Source: Aphelocoma coerulescens
Taxonomy: Eukaryota > Chordata > Aves > Passeriformes > Corvidae
Assembly (NCBI RefSeq): GCF_041296385.1
Contig: NC_091014.1
Coordinates: 47,820,078-47,884,077, forward strand
DNA length: 64,000 nt
Direction of reading: 5' to 3'
Of this stretch, positions 1-8,479 are shown one piece after another (position 1 is the stretch's first letter; every line of letters begins with the position of its first letter). The position numbers and the translations under genes were made by a program. Below the pieces are notes generated by a model. The model was not told where the DNA came from, ran no database searches, and saw only the letters and a program-made list of their open reading frames with translations.

Positions 1-171
1 GACACTCACCATGTGAACGGCAGGCCAAGTTGAGCACGATACAGTTAAAACCTTGCTCCCTCTTCTTCTTTCTGCTTGGAACTCACCGCCACCCAATGCC
101 CCATTTCTGGCTCAAACTAGGGTTATGGTCGTGGTTACACCTAGTGTTAGGGTTTGAGAAATCCACAAAGC
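1..171 (+). repeat. Partial type A monomer cut by the window start
   Basis: This is the right part of a type A monomer with the GTGAACGG head, the CACCGCCACCC variant and CTAGGGTTATGGTCGTGG in its tract. The same monomer occurs complete at 11594-11777, 20984-21167, 43430-43613 and 48932-49115, each time directly before a canonical HOR copy. The window therefore opens immediately upstream of a HOR. Confidence 0.9.
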
Positions 172-360
172 CAGGAGCTCCGGGGATACTCAGCATGTGA
201 AAGGCAGGCCAAGCTTATCGCAGCACAAGCAAAACCTTGCTCCTTCTTCTTCTTTCTGCTTGGAACTTGCCACAGCCCAATGCCCGATTTCTGGCTCAAA
301 CTAGGGTTAGGGTTAGGGTTAGGGTTACGCCTAGGGTTAGGCTTGAGAAAACCACAAAGC
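172..360 (+). repeat. HOR monomer m1 (type B4, 189 bp)
   Basis: Marked by CTCCGGGGATACTC after the SacI box, CAGCATGTG, CACAAGCAAAACC instead of CACAGCCAAAACC, and a type-A-like middle (CTTCTTTCTGCTTGG) inside an otherwise B monomer. The tract has four perfect hexamers, then TTACGC, CTAGGG, TTAGGC. The A-like middle suggests m1 is an old A/B mosaic. Confidence 0.9.
304..324 (+). other. Four-GGG telomeric tract, G-quadruplex capable (example)
   Basis: Four GGG runs separated by TTA form the minimal intramolecular telomeric quadruplex motif on the + strand. A further GGG follows in CCTAGGG. In every B4 monomer the motif lies 132-152 bases after the monomer start. I tally 126 such tracts in the window, for example 1036-1056, 1586-1606 and, last, 63976-63996. 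B2 monomers have only two consecutive runs and A monomers none. Confidence 0.85.
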
Positions 361-543
361 CAGGAGCTCCAGGGACGCTCACCATGCGAAAGGCAGGCCA
401 AGTTGAGCACGATACAGTTAAAACCTTGCTCCCTCTTCTTCTTTCTGCTTGGAACTCACCGCCGCCCAATGCCCCATTTCTGGCTCAAACTAGGTTATGG
501 TTATGGTTACACCTAGTGTTAGGGTTTGAGAAATCCACAAAAC
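361..543 (+). repeat. HOR monomer m2 (type A, 183 bp)
   Basis: Recognised by GACGCTCACC, where most A monomers have GACACTCACC, and by CACCGCCGCC. The tract is CTAGG, TTATGG, TTATGG, TTACAC, CTAGTG, TTAGGG. One G is missing from the first hexamer, which makes the monomer 183 rather than 184 bp. Confidence 0.9.
490..530 (+). other. Degenerate telomeric hexamer tract of a type A monomer (example)
   Basis: The tract reads in hexamer register as CTAGG(-), TTATGG, TTATGG, TTACAC, CTAGTG, TTAGGG, TTTGAG. It sits exactly where B monomers carry perfect repeats, so A and B tracts are probably descendants of one telomeric seed. Variants in other A monomers are TTATGG-TCGTGG (m9) and ACTTCGG-TTATGT-TTATGG (m7). 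Confidence 0.8.
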
Positions 544-720
544 CAGGAGCTCCAGGGATACTCAGAATGCGAAAGGCAGGCCAAGCTTATCGCAGCACAG
601 CCAAAACCTTGCTCCCACTTCTTCATTCTTCTTGGAAGTCGCCACAACCCAATGCCCGATTTCTGGCTCAAACTAGGGTTAGGGTTACGCCTAGGGTTAG
701 GCTTGAGAAAACCACAAAGC
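544..720 (+). repeat. HOR monomer m3 (type B2, 177 bp)
   Basis: Head CAGAATGCG, CTTCATTCTTCTTGG middle, GTCGCCACAACCC, then CCCGATTTC. Only two perfect GGGTTA units precede TTACGCC, which accounts exactly for the 12 bp shortfall from B4. Elsewhere, for example at 3481 and 4964, the same AGAATGCG head carries a four-unit tract, so head and tract segregate independently. Confidence 0.9.
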
Positions 721-903
721 CAGGAGCTCCAGGGACACTCACCATGCGAAAGGCAGGCCAAGTTGAGCACGATACAGTTAAAACCTTGCTCCCTCTTCTT
801 CTTTCTGCTTGGAACTCGCCGCCGCCCAATGCCCCATTTCTGGCTCAAACTAGGTTATGGTTATGGTTACACCTAGTGTTAGGGTTTGAGAAATCCATAA
901 AAC
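721..903 (+). repeat. HOR monomer m4 (type A, 183 bp)
   Basis: Head GACACTCACCATGCG, CGCCGCCGCC before the CCCAATGCC box, and the shortened CTAGG-TTATGG-TTATGG tract. It is followed by TCCATAAAACC in place of TCCACAAAGCC, a junction marker for the m4-m5 step. Confidence 0.88.
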
Positions 904-1092
904 CAGGAGCTCCAGGGATACTCAGCATGCGAAAGGCAGGCCAAGCTTATCGCAGCACAGCCAAAACCTTGCTCCCACTACTTCATTCTTCTTGGAAGTC
1001 GCCACAACCCAATGCCTGATTTCTGGCTCAAACTAGGGTTAGGGTTAGGGTTAGGGTTATGCCTAGGGTTAGGCTTGAGAAAACCACAAAGC
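904..1092 (+). repeat. HOR monomer m5 (type B4, 189 bp)
   Basis: Carries CCCACTACTTC (others have CCCACTTCTTC) and TTATGCC after the four perfect hexamers, a CpG-decayed form of TTACGCC. The first hexamer is preceded by CTCAAAC in this copy and by CTCAATC in the next one (from 2559). Confidence 0.88.
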
Positions 1093-1269
1093 CAGGAGCT
1101 CCAGGGATACTCCCCATGCGAAAGGCAGGCCAAGCTTATCGCAGCACAGCCAAAACCTTGCTCTCACTTCTTCATTCTTCTTGGGATTCACCACAGCCCA
1201 ATGCCCGATTTCTGGCTCAAACTAGGGTTAGGGTTACGCCTAGGGTTAGGCTTGAGAAAACCACAAAGC
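1093..1269 (+). repeat. HOR monomer m6 (type B2, 177 bp)
   Basis: Head GATACTCCCCATGCG, CTCTCACTTC, and GGGATTCACC in place of GGAAGTCGCC; two perfect telomeric units. It follows m5 directly, giving the B-B step of the HOR. Confidence 0.88.
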
Positions 1270-1453
1270 CAGGAGCTCCAGGGACACTCACCATGTGAAA
1301 GGCAGGCCAAGTTGAGCACGATACAGTTAAAACCTTGCTCCCTCTTCCTCTTTCTGCTTGGAACTCACCGCCACCCAATGCCCCATTTCTGGCCCAAACT
1401 TCGGTTATGTTTATGGTTACACCTAGTGTTAGGATTTGAGAAATCCACAAAGC
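1270..1453 (+). repeat. HOR monomer m7 (type A, 184 bp)
   Basis: Marked by CTCTTCCTC, CACCGCCACCC, GGCCCAAACTTCGG and TTATGTTTATGG, with GGATTTGAG at the tract end. It is the most diverged A monomer of the HOR. Its tract starts ACTTCGG where the others have ACTAGG. Confidence 0.88.
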
Positions 1454-1642
1454 CAGGAGCTCCAGGGATACTCAGCATGCGAAAGGCAGGCCAAGCTTAT
1501 CGCAGCACAGCCAAAACCTTGCTCCCTCTTCTTCATTCTTCTTGGAAGTCGCCACAACCCAATGCCTGATTTCTGGCTCAAACTAGGGTTAGGGTTAGGG
1601 TTAGGGTTACGCCTAGGTTAAGGTTTGAGAAAACCACAAAGC
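1454..1642 (+). repeat. HOR monomer m8 (type B4, 189 bp)
   Basis: Head CAGCATGCG, CTCCCTCTTCTTC, CCTGATTTC, four perfect hexamers, then the signature CTAGGTTAAGGTTTGAG in place of CTAGGGTTAGGCTTGAG. Confidence 0.88.
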
Positions 1643-1826
1643 CAGGAGCTCCAGGGACACTCACCATGTGAACGGCAGGCCAAGTTGAGCACGATACAGT
1701 TAAAACCTTGCTCCCTCTTCTTCTTTCTGCTTGGAACTCACCGCCGCCCAATGCCCCATTTCTGGCTCCAACTAGGGTTATGGTCGTGGTTACACCTAGT
1801 GTTAGGGTTTGAGAAATCCACAAAGC
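1643..1826 (+). repeat. HOR monomer m9 (type A, 184 bp)
   Basis: Head CATGTGAACGG, CACCGCCGCC, GGCTCCAAC, and CTAGGGTTATGGTCGTGG. The first hexamer is intact, giving 184 bp. In several other places a GTGAAAGG form replaces it (for example 3859, 7009, 31842). Confidence 0.88.
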
Positions 1827-3297
1827 CAGGAGCTCCGGGGATACTCAGCATGTGAAAGGCAGGCCAAGCTTATCGCAGCACAAGCAAAACCTTGCTCCTT
1901 CTTCTTCTTTCTGCTTGGAACTTGCCACAGCCCAATGCCCGATTTCTGGCTCAAACTAGGGTTAGGGTTAGGGTTAGGGTTACGCCTAGGGTTAGGCTTG
2001 AGAAAACCACAAAGCCAGGAGCTCCAGGGACGCTCACCATGCGAAAGGCAGGCCAAGTTGAGCACGATACAGTTAAAACCTTGCTCCCTCTTCTTCTTTC
2101 TGCTTGGAACTCACCGCCGCCCAATGCCCCATTTCTGGCTCAAACTAGGTTATGGTTATGGTTACACCTAGTGTTAGGGTTTGAGAAATCCACAAAACCA
2201 GGAGCTCCAGGGATACTCAGAATGCGAAAGGCAGGCCAAGCTTATCGCAGCACAGCCAAAACCTTGCTCCCACTTCTTCATTCTTCTTGGAAGTCGCCAC
2301 AACCCAATGCCCGATTTCTGGCTCAAACTAGGGTTAGGGTTACGCCTAGGGTTAGGCTTGAGAAAACCACAAAGCCAGGAGCTCCAGGGACACTCACCAT
2401 GCGAAAGGCAGGCCAAGTTGAGCACGATACAGTTAAAACCTTGCTCCCTCTTCTTCTTTCTGCTTGGAACTCGCCGCCGCCCAATGCCCCATTTCTGGCT
2501 CAAACTAGGTTATGGTTATGGTTACACCTAGTGTTAGGGTTTGAGAAATCCATAAAACCAGGAGCTCCAGGGATACTCAGCATGCGAAAGGCAGGCCAAG
2601 CTTATCGCAGCACAGCCAAAACCTTGCTCCCACTACTTCATTCTTCTTGGAAGTCGCCACAACCCAATGCCTGATTTCTGGCTCAATCTAGGGTTAGGGT
2701 TAGGGTTAGGGTTATGCCTAGGGTTAGGCTTGAGAAAACCACAAAGCCAGGAGCTCCAGGGATACTCCCCATGCGAAAGGCAGGCCAAGCTTATCGCAGC
2801 ACAGCCAAAACCTTGCTCTCACTTCTTCATTCTTCTTGGGATTCACCACAGCCCAATGCCCGATTTCTGGCTCAAACTAGGGTTAGGGTTACGCCTAGGG
2901 TTAGGCTTGAGAAAACCACAAAGCCAGGAGCTCCAGGGACACTCACCATGTGAAAGGCAGGCCAAGTTGAGCACGATACAGTTAAAACCTTGCTCCCTCT
3001 TCCTCTTTCTGCTTGGAACTCACCGCCACCCAATGCCCCATTTCTGGCCCAAACTTCGGTTATGTTTATGGTTACACCTAGTGTTAGGATTTGAGAAATC
3101 CGCAAAGCCAGGAGCTCCAGGGATACTCAGCATGCGAAAGGCAGGCCAAGCTTATCGCAGCACAGCCAAAACCTTGCTCCCTCTTCTTCATTCTTCTTGG
3201 AAGTCGCCACAACCCAATGCCTGATTTCTGGCTCAAACTAGGGTTAGGGTTAGGGTTAGGGTTACGCCTAGGTTAAGGTTTGAGAAAACCACAAAGC
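1827..3297 (+). repeat. HOR copy 2, m1-m8 only
   Basis: Monomers start at 1827, 2016, 2199, 2376, 2559, 2748, 2925 and 3109 and match m1-m8 of the first copy. The m9 position is taken by a different A monomer (3298). A private G at 3102 (TCCGCAAAGCC) in the tail of m7 is shared only with the copies at 24098 and 52046, which are also followed by the same divergent block. These three HORs are therefore copies of one another. Confidence 0.92.
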
Positions 3298-4042
3298 CAG
3301 GAGCTCCAGGGACACTCACCATGTGAAAGGCAGGCCAAGTTGAGCACGATACAGTTAAAACCTTGCTCCCTCTTCTTCTTTCTGCTTGGAACTCACCGCC
3401 GCCCAATGCCCCATTTCTGGCTCAAACTAGGTTATGGTTATGGTTACACCTAGTGTTAGGGTTTGAGAAATCCACAAAACCAGGAGCTCCAGGGATACTC
3501 AGAATGCGAAAGGCAGGCCAAGCTTATCGCAGCACAGCCAAAACCTTGCTCCCACTTCTTCATTCTTCTTGGAAGTCGCCACAACCCAATGCCTGATTTC
3601 TGGCTCAATCTGGGGTTAGGGTTAGGGTTAGGGTTACGCCTAGGGTTAGGCTTGAGAAAACCACAAAGCCAGGAGCTCCAGGGATACTCCCCATGCGAAA
3701 GGCAGGCCAAGCTTATCGCAGCACAGCCAAAACCTTGCTCCCTCTTCTTCATTCTTCTTGGAAGTCGCCACAACCCAATGCCTGATTTCTGGCTCAAACT
3801 AGGGTTAGGGTTAGGGTTAGGGTTACGCCTAGGTTAAGGTTTGAGAAAACCACAAAGCCAGGAGCTCCAGGGACACTCACCATGTGAAAGGCAGGCCAAG
3901 TTGAGCACGATACAGTTAAAACCTTGCTCCCTCTTCTTCTTTCTGCTTGGAACTCACCGCCGCCCAATGCCCCATTTCTGGCTCCAACTAGGGTTATGGT
4001 CGTGGTTACACCTAGTGTTAGGGTTTGAGAAATCCACAAAGC
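3298..4042 (+). repeat. Four-monomer divergent block after HOR copy 2
   Basis: Starts at 3298 (A, 183), 3481 (B4), 3670 (B4) and 3859 (A, 184), 745 bp in all. 3298 has an m9-like GTGAAAGG head with the TTATGG-TTATGG tail of m2/m4. 3481 has the m3 head (AGAATGCG) with four telomeric units. 3670 joins an m6 head (GATACTCCCC) to an m8 tail (CTAGGTTAAGG). The block recurs at 24294-25038 and 52242-52986. Confidence 0.88.
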
Positions 4043-4231
4043 CAGGAGCTCCGGGGATACTCAGCATGTGAAAGGCAGGCCAAGCTTATCGCAGCACAAG
4101 CAAAACCTTGCTCCTTCTTTTTCTTTCTGCTTGGAACTTGCCACAACCCAATGCCTGATTTCTGGCTCAACCTAGGGTTAGGGTTAGGGTTAGGGTTACG
4201 CCTAGGGTTAGGCTTGAGAAAACCACAAAGC

Positions 4232-4408
4232 CAGGAGCTCCAGGGATACTCCCCATGCGAAAGGCAGGCCAAGCTTATCGCAGCACAGCCAAAACCTTGC
4301 TCCCACTTCTTCATTCTTATTGGAATTCACCACAGCCCAATGCCTGATTTCTGGCTCAAACTAGGGTTAGGGTTACGCCTAGGGTTAGGCTTGAGAAAAC
4401 CACAAAGC
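4232..4408 (+). repeat. EcoRI-marked B2 monomer variant (example)
   Basis: This B2 form reads TTATTGGAATTCACC where other B monomers read TTCTTGGAAGTCGCC or TTCTTGGGATTCACC. It carries an EcoRI site (GAATTC) 91 bases after its start. It is absent from the nine-monomer HOR but recurs through the mixed segments, for example at 7754, 8303, 10135, 10684, 25228, 30199, 32587, 36262, 53176 and 62561. It is usually followed by an A monomer with the GCCACGCG or GACACTCACC head. Confidence 0.88.
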
Positions 4409-4780
4409 CAGGAGCTCCAGGGACACTCGCCACGCGAAAGGCAGGCCAAGTGGAGCACGATACAGTTAAAACCTTGCTCCCTCTTCTTCTTTCTGCTTGG
4501 AACTCGCCGCCGCCCAATGCCCCATTTCTGGCTCAAACTAGGTTATGGTTATGGTTACACCTAGTGTTAGGGTTTGAGAAATCCATAAAACCAGGAGCTC
4601 CAGGGATACTCAGCATGCGAAAGGCAGGCCAAGCTTATCGCAGCACAGCCAAAACCTTGCTCCCACTTCTTCATTCTTCTTGGAAGTCGCCACAACCCAA
4701 TGCCTGATTTCTGGCTCAACCTAGGGTTAGGGTTAGGGTTAGGGTTATGCCTAGGGTTAGGCTTGAGAAAACCACAAAGC

Positions 4781-4963
4781 CAGGAGCTCCAGGGATACTC
4801 CCCATGCGAAAGGCAGGCCAAGTTGAGCACGATACAGTTAAAACCTTGCTCCCTCTTCTTTTTTCTGCTTGGAACTCGCCGCCGCCCAATGCCCCATTTC
4901 TGGCTCAAACTAGGTTATGGTTATGGTTACACCTAGTGTTAGGGTTTGAGAAATCCACAAAAC
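4781..4963 (+). repeat. Hybrid monomer: B head on an A body
   Basis: The head reads GATACTCCCCATGCG, typical of m6-type B monomers, but the body from GTTGAGCACG onward is type A, with a unique CTTTTTTCTGC stretch. The switch lies in the shared GAAAGGCAGGCCAAG core, so an exchange between A and B monomers there is the simplest origin. Copies lie at 14171, 25777 and 53725. Confidence 0.85.
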
Positions 4964-5336
4964 CAGGAGCTCCAGGGATACTCAGAATGCGAAAGGCAGG
5001 CCAAGCTTATCGCAGCACAGCCAAAACCTTGCTCCCACTTCTTCATTCTTCTTGGAAGTCGCCACAACCCAATGCCTGATTTCTGGCTCAAACTAGGGTT
5101 AGGGTTAGGGTTAGGGTTACGCCTAGGTTAAGGTTTGAGAAAACCACAAAGCCAGGAGCTCCAGGGACACTCACCATGTGAAAGGCAGGCCAAGTTGAGC
5201 ACGATACAGTTAAAACCTTGCTCCCTCTTCTTCTTTCTGCTTGGAACTCGCCGCCGCCCAATGCCCCATTTCTGGCTCCAACTAGGGTTATGGTCGTGGT
5301 TACACCTAGTGTTAGGGTTTGAGAAATCCACAAAGC

Positions 5337-5525
5337 CAGGAGCTCCGGGGATACTCAGCATGTGAAAGGCAGGCCAAGCTTATCGCAGCACAAGCAAAAC
5401 CTTGCTCCCTCTTCTTCTTTCTGCTTGGAACTTGCAGCCGCCCAATGCCCCATTTCTGGCTCAATCTAGGGTTAGGGTTAGGGTTAGGGTTACGCCTAGG
5501 GTTAGGCTTGAGAAAACCACAAAGC
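5337..5525 (+). repeat. B monomer with a short A-type patch
   Basis: An m1-type B monomer whose 3' body reads TTGCAGCCGCCCAATGCCCC in place of the B form ending GCCACAGCCCAATGCCCG. It then returns to B with four perfect hexamers. The A-like stretch spans roughly 5434-5451, short enough for gene conversion rather than crossing over. Copies at 14727, 25961 and 54281. Confidence 0.82.
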
Positions 5526-6080
5526 CAGGAGCTCCAGGGACACTCACCATGCGAAAGGCAGGCCAAGTTGAGCACGATACAGTTAAAACCTTGCTCCCTC
5601 TTCTTCTTTCTGCTTGGAACTCACCGCCGCCCAATGCCCCATTTCTGGCTCAAACTAGGTTATGGTTATGGTTACACCTAGTGTTAGAGTTTGAGAAATC
5701 CACAAACCCAGGAGCTCCAGGGATACTCAGCATGCGAAAGGCAGGCCAAGCTTATCGCAGCACAGCCAAAACCTTGCTCCCACTTCTTCATTCTTCTTGG
5801 AAGTCGCCACAACCCAATGCCTGATTTCTGGCTCAATCTGGGGTTAGGGTTAGGGTTAGGGTTACGCCTAGGGTTAGGCTTGAGAAAACCACAAAGCCAG
5901 GAGCTCCAGGGACGCTCACCATGCGAAAGGCAGGCCAAGTTGAGCACGATACAGTTAAAACCTTGCTCCCTCTTCTTCTTTCTGCTTGGAACTCACCGCC
6001 GCCCAATGCCCCATTTCTGGCTCAAACTAGGTTATGGTTATGGTTACACCTAGTGTTAGGGTTTGAGAAATCCACAAAAC

Positions 6081-7564
6081 CAGGAGCTCCAGGGATACTC
6101 AGAATGCGAAAGGCAGGCCAAGCTTATCGCAGCACAGCCAAAACCTTGCTCCCACTTCTTCATTCTTCTTGGAAGTCGCCACAACCCAATGCCTGAGTTC
6201 TGGCTCAACCTAGGGTTAGGGTTAGGGTTAGGGTTACGCCTATTGTTAGGCTTGAGAAAACCACAAAGCCAGGAGCTCCAGGGATACTCCCCATGCGAAA
6301 GGCAGGCCAAGCTTATCGCAGCACAGCCAAAACCTTGCTCCCACTTCTTCATTCTTCTTGGAAGTCGCCACAACCCAATGCCTGAGTTCTGGCTCAACCT
6401 AGGGTTAGGGTTAGGGTTAGGGTTACGCCTATTGTTAGGCTTGAGAAAACCACAAAGCCAGGAGCTCCAGGGATACTCCCCATGCGAAAGGCAGGCCAAG
6501 CTTATCGCAGCACAGCCAAAACCTTGCTCTCACTTCTTCATTCTTCTTGGGATTCACCACAGCCCAATGCCCGATTTCTGGCTCAAACTAGGGTTAGGGT
6601 TACGCCTAGGGTTAGGCTTGAGCAAACCACAAAGCCAGGAGCTCCAGGGACACTCACCATGCGAAAGGCAGGCCAAGTTGAGCACGATACAGTTAAAACC
6701 TTGCTCCCTCTTCCTCTTTCTGCTTGGAACTCACCGCCACCCAATGCCCCATTTCTGGCCCAAACTTCGGTTATGTTTATGGTTACACCTAGTGTTAGGA
6801 TTTGAGAAATCCACAAAGCCAGGAGCTCCAGGGATACTCACCATGCGAAAGGCAGGCCAAGCTTATCGCACCACAGCCAAAACCTTGCTCCCTCTTCTTC
6901 ATTCTTCTTGGAAGTCGCCACAACCCAATGCCTGATTTCTGGCTCAAACTAGGGTTAGGGTTAGGGTTAGGGTTACGCCTAGGTTAAGGTTTGAGAAAAC
7001 CACAAAGCCAGGAGCTCCAGGGACACTCACCATGTGAAAGGCAGGCCAAGTTGAGCACGATACAGTTAAAACCTTGCTCCCTCTTCTTCTTTCTGCTTGG
7101 AACTCACCGCCGCCCAATGCCCCATTTCTGGCTCCAACTAGGGTTATGGTCGTGGTTACACCTAGTGTTAGGGTTTGAGAAATCCACAAAGCCAGGAGCT
7201 CTGGGGATACTCAGCATGTGAAAGGCAGGCCAAGCTTATCGCAGCACAAGCAAAACCTTGCTCCTTCTTCTTCTTTCTGCTTGGAACTTGCCACAGCCCA
7301 ATGCCCGATTTCTGGCTCAAACTAGGGTTAGGGTTAGGGTTAGGGTTACGCCTAGGGTTAGGCTTGAGAAAACCACAAAGCCAGGAGCTCCAGGGACGCT
7401 CACCATGCGAAAGGCAGGCCAAGTTGAGCACGATACAGTTAAAACCTTGCTCCCTCTTCTTCTTTCTGCTTGGAACTCACCGCCGCCCAATGCCCCATTT
7501 CTGGCTCAAACTAGGTTATGGTTATGGTTACACCTAGTGTTAGGGTTTGAGAAATCCACAAAAC
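6081..7564 (+). repeat. 1,484-bp eight-monomer segment opening with three B monomers
   Basis: Starts at 6081 (B4), 6270 (B4), 6459 (B2), 6636 (A), 6820 (B4), 7009 (A), 7193 (B4) and 7382 (A); at 7565 the first monomer type returns. 6081, 6270 and 7565 share CCTGAGTTCTGG and CCTATTGTTAGG, in which the CCTAGGG hexamer is damaged. The run 6081-6635 is three B monomers in a row. Copies at 15471 and 37917. Confidence 0.85.
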
Positions 7565-8479
7565 CAGGAGCTCCAGGGATACTCAGAATGCGAAAGGCAG
7601 GCCAAGCTTATCGCAGCACAGCCAAAACCTTGCTCCCACTTCTTCATTCTTCTTGGAAGTCGCCACAACCCAATGCCTGAGTTCTGGCTCAACCTAGGGT
7701 TAGGGTTAGGGTTAGGGTTACGCCTATTGTTAGGCTTGAGAAAACCACAAAGCCAGGAGCTCCAGGGATACTCCCCATGCGAAAGGCAGGCCAAGCTTAT
7801 CGCAGCACAGCCAAAACCTTGCTCCCACTTCTTCATTCTTATTGGAATTCACCACAGCCCAATGCCCGATTTCTGGCTCAAACTAGGGTTAGGGTTATGC
7901 CTAGGGTTAGGCTTGAGAAAACCACAAAGCCAGGAGCTCCTGGGACACTCGCCACGCGAAAGGCAGGCCAAGTGGAGCACGATACAGTTAAAACCTTGCT
8001 CCCTCTTCTTCTTTCTGCTTGGAACTCGCCGTCGCCCAATGCCCCATTTCTGGCTCAAACTAGGTTATGGTTATGGTTACACCTAGTGTTAGGGTTTGAG
8101 AAATCCACAAAGCCAGGAGCTCCAGGGATACTCAGCATGCGAAAGGCAGGCCAAGCTTATCGCAGCACAGCCAAAACCTTGCTCCCACTTCTTCATTCTT
8201 CTTGGAAGTCGCCACAACCCAATGCCTGATTTCTGGCTCAATCTAGGGTTAGGGTTAGGGTTAGGGTTATGCCTAGGGTTAGGCTTGAGAAAACCACAAA
8301 GCCAGGAGCTCCAGGGATACTCCCCATGCGAAAGGCAGGCCAAGCTTATCGCAGCACAGCCAAAACCTTGCTCCCACTTCTTCATTCTTATTGGAATTCA
8401 CCACAGCCCAATGCCCGATTTCTGGCTCAAACTAGGGTTAGGGTTACGCCTAGGGTTAGGCTTGAGAAAACCACAAAGC

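Larger units (their letters stand above)
172..1826 (+). repeat. 1,655-bp nine-monomer HOR, copy 1 (reference copy)
   Basis: Nine monomers start at 172 (B4), 361 (A), 544 (B2), 721 (A), 904 (B4), 1093 (B2), 1270 (A), 1454 (B4) and 1643 (A); I call them m1 to m9. Their lengths 189, 183, 177, 183, 189, 177, 184, 189 and 184 sum to 1,655. The block is repeated directly at 1827, which gives the period. Each position has its own diagnostic bases, so m1-m9 can be recognised wherever they recur. The B-B step at m5-m6 breaks the simple A/B alternation and fixes the phase of the HOR. Confidence 0.95.
4043..8479 (+). repeat. Mixed-order segment of 24 monomers in block copy 1
   Basis: Starts and types: 4043 B4, 4232 B2, 4409 A, 4592 B4, 4781 A, 4964 B4, 5153 A, 5337 B4, 5526 A, 5709 B4, 5898 A, 6081 B4, 6270 B4, 6459 B2, 6636 A, 6820 B4, 7009 A, 7193 B4, 7382 A, 7565 B4, 7754 B2, 7931 A, 8114 B4, 8303 B2. 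The monomers carry m1-m9-type markers but in rearranged order. Some are new: the EcoRI-marked B2 form (4232, 7754, 8303) and the GCCACGCG/GTGGAGC A form (4409, 7931). Confidence 0.88.

Noticed and set aside
50..90. The CTTCTTCTTTCTGC stretch as a splice-site polypyrimidine tract or promoter element
   Set aside because: It is a fixed part of every monomer, and no exon or transcript structure is evident around it.
172..360. tRNA or other structured small RNA genes in the monomer body
   Set aside because: No cloverleaf or A/B box pair is visible. The only palindromes are short restriction-site-sized ones (GAGCTC, AAGCTT, CCTAGG).
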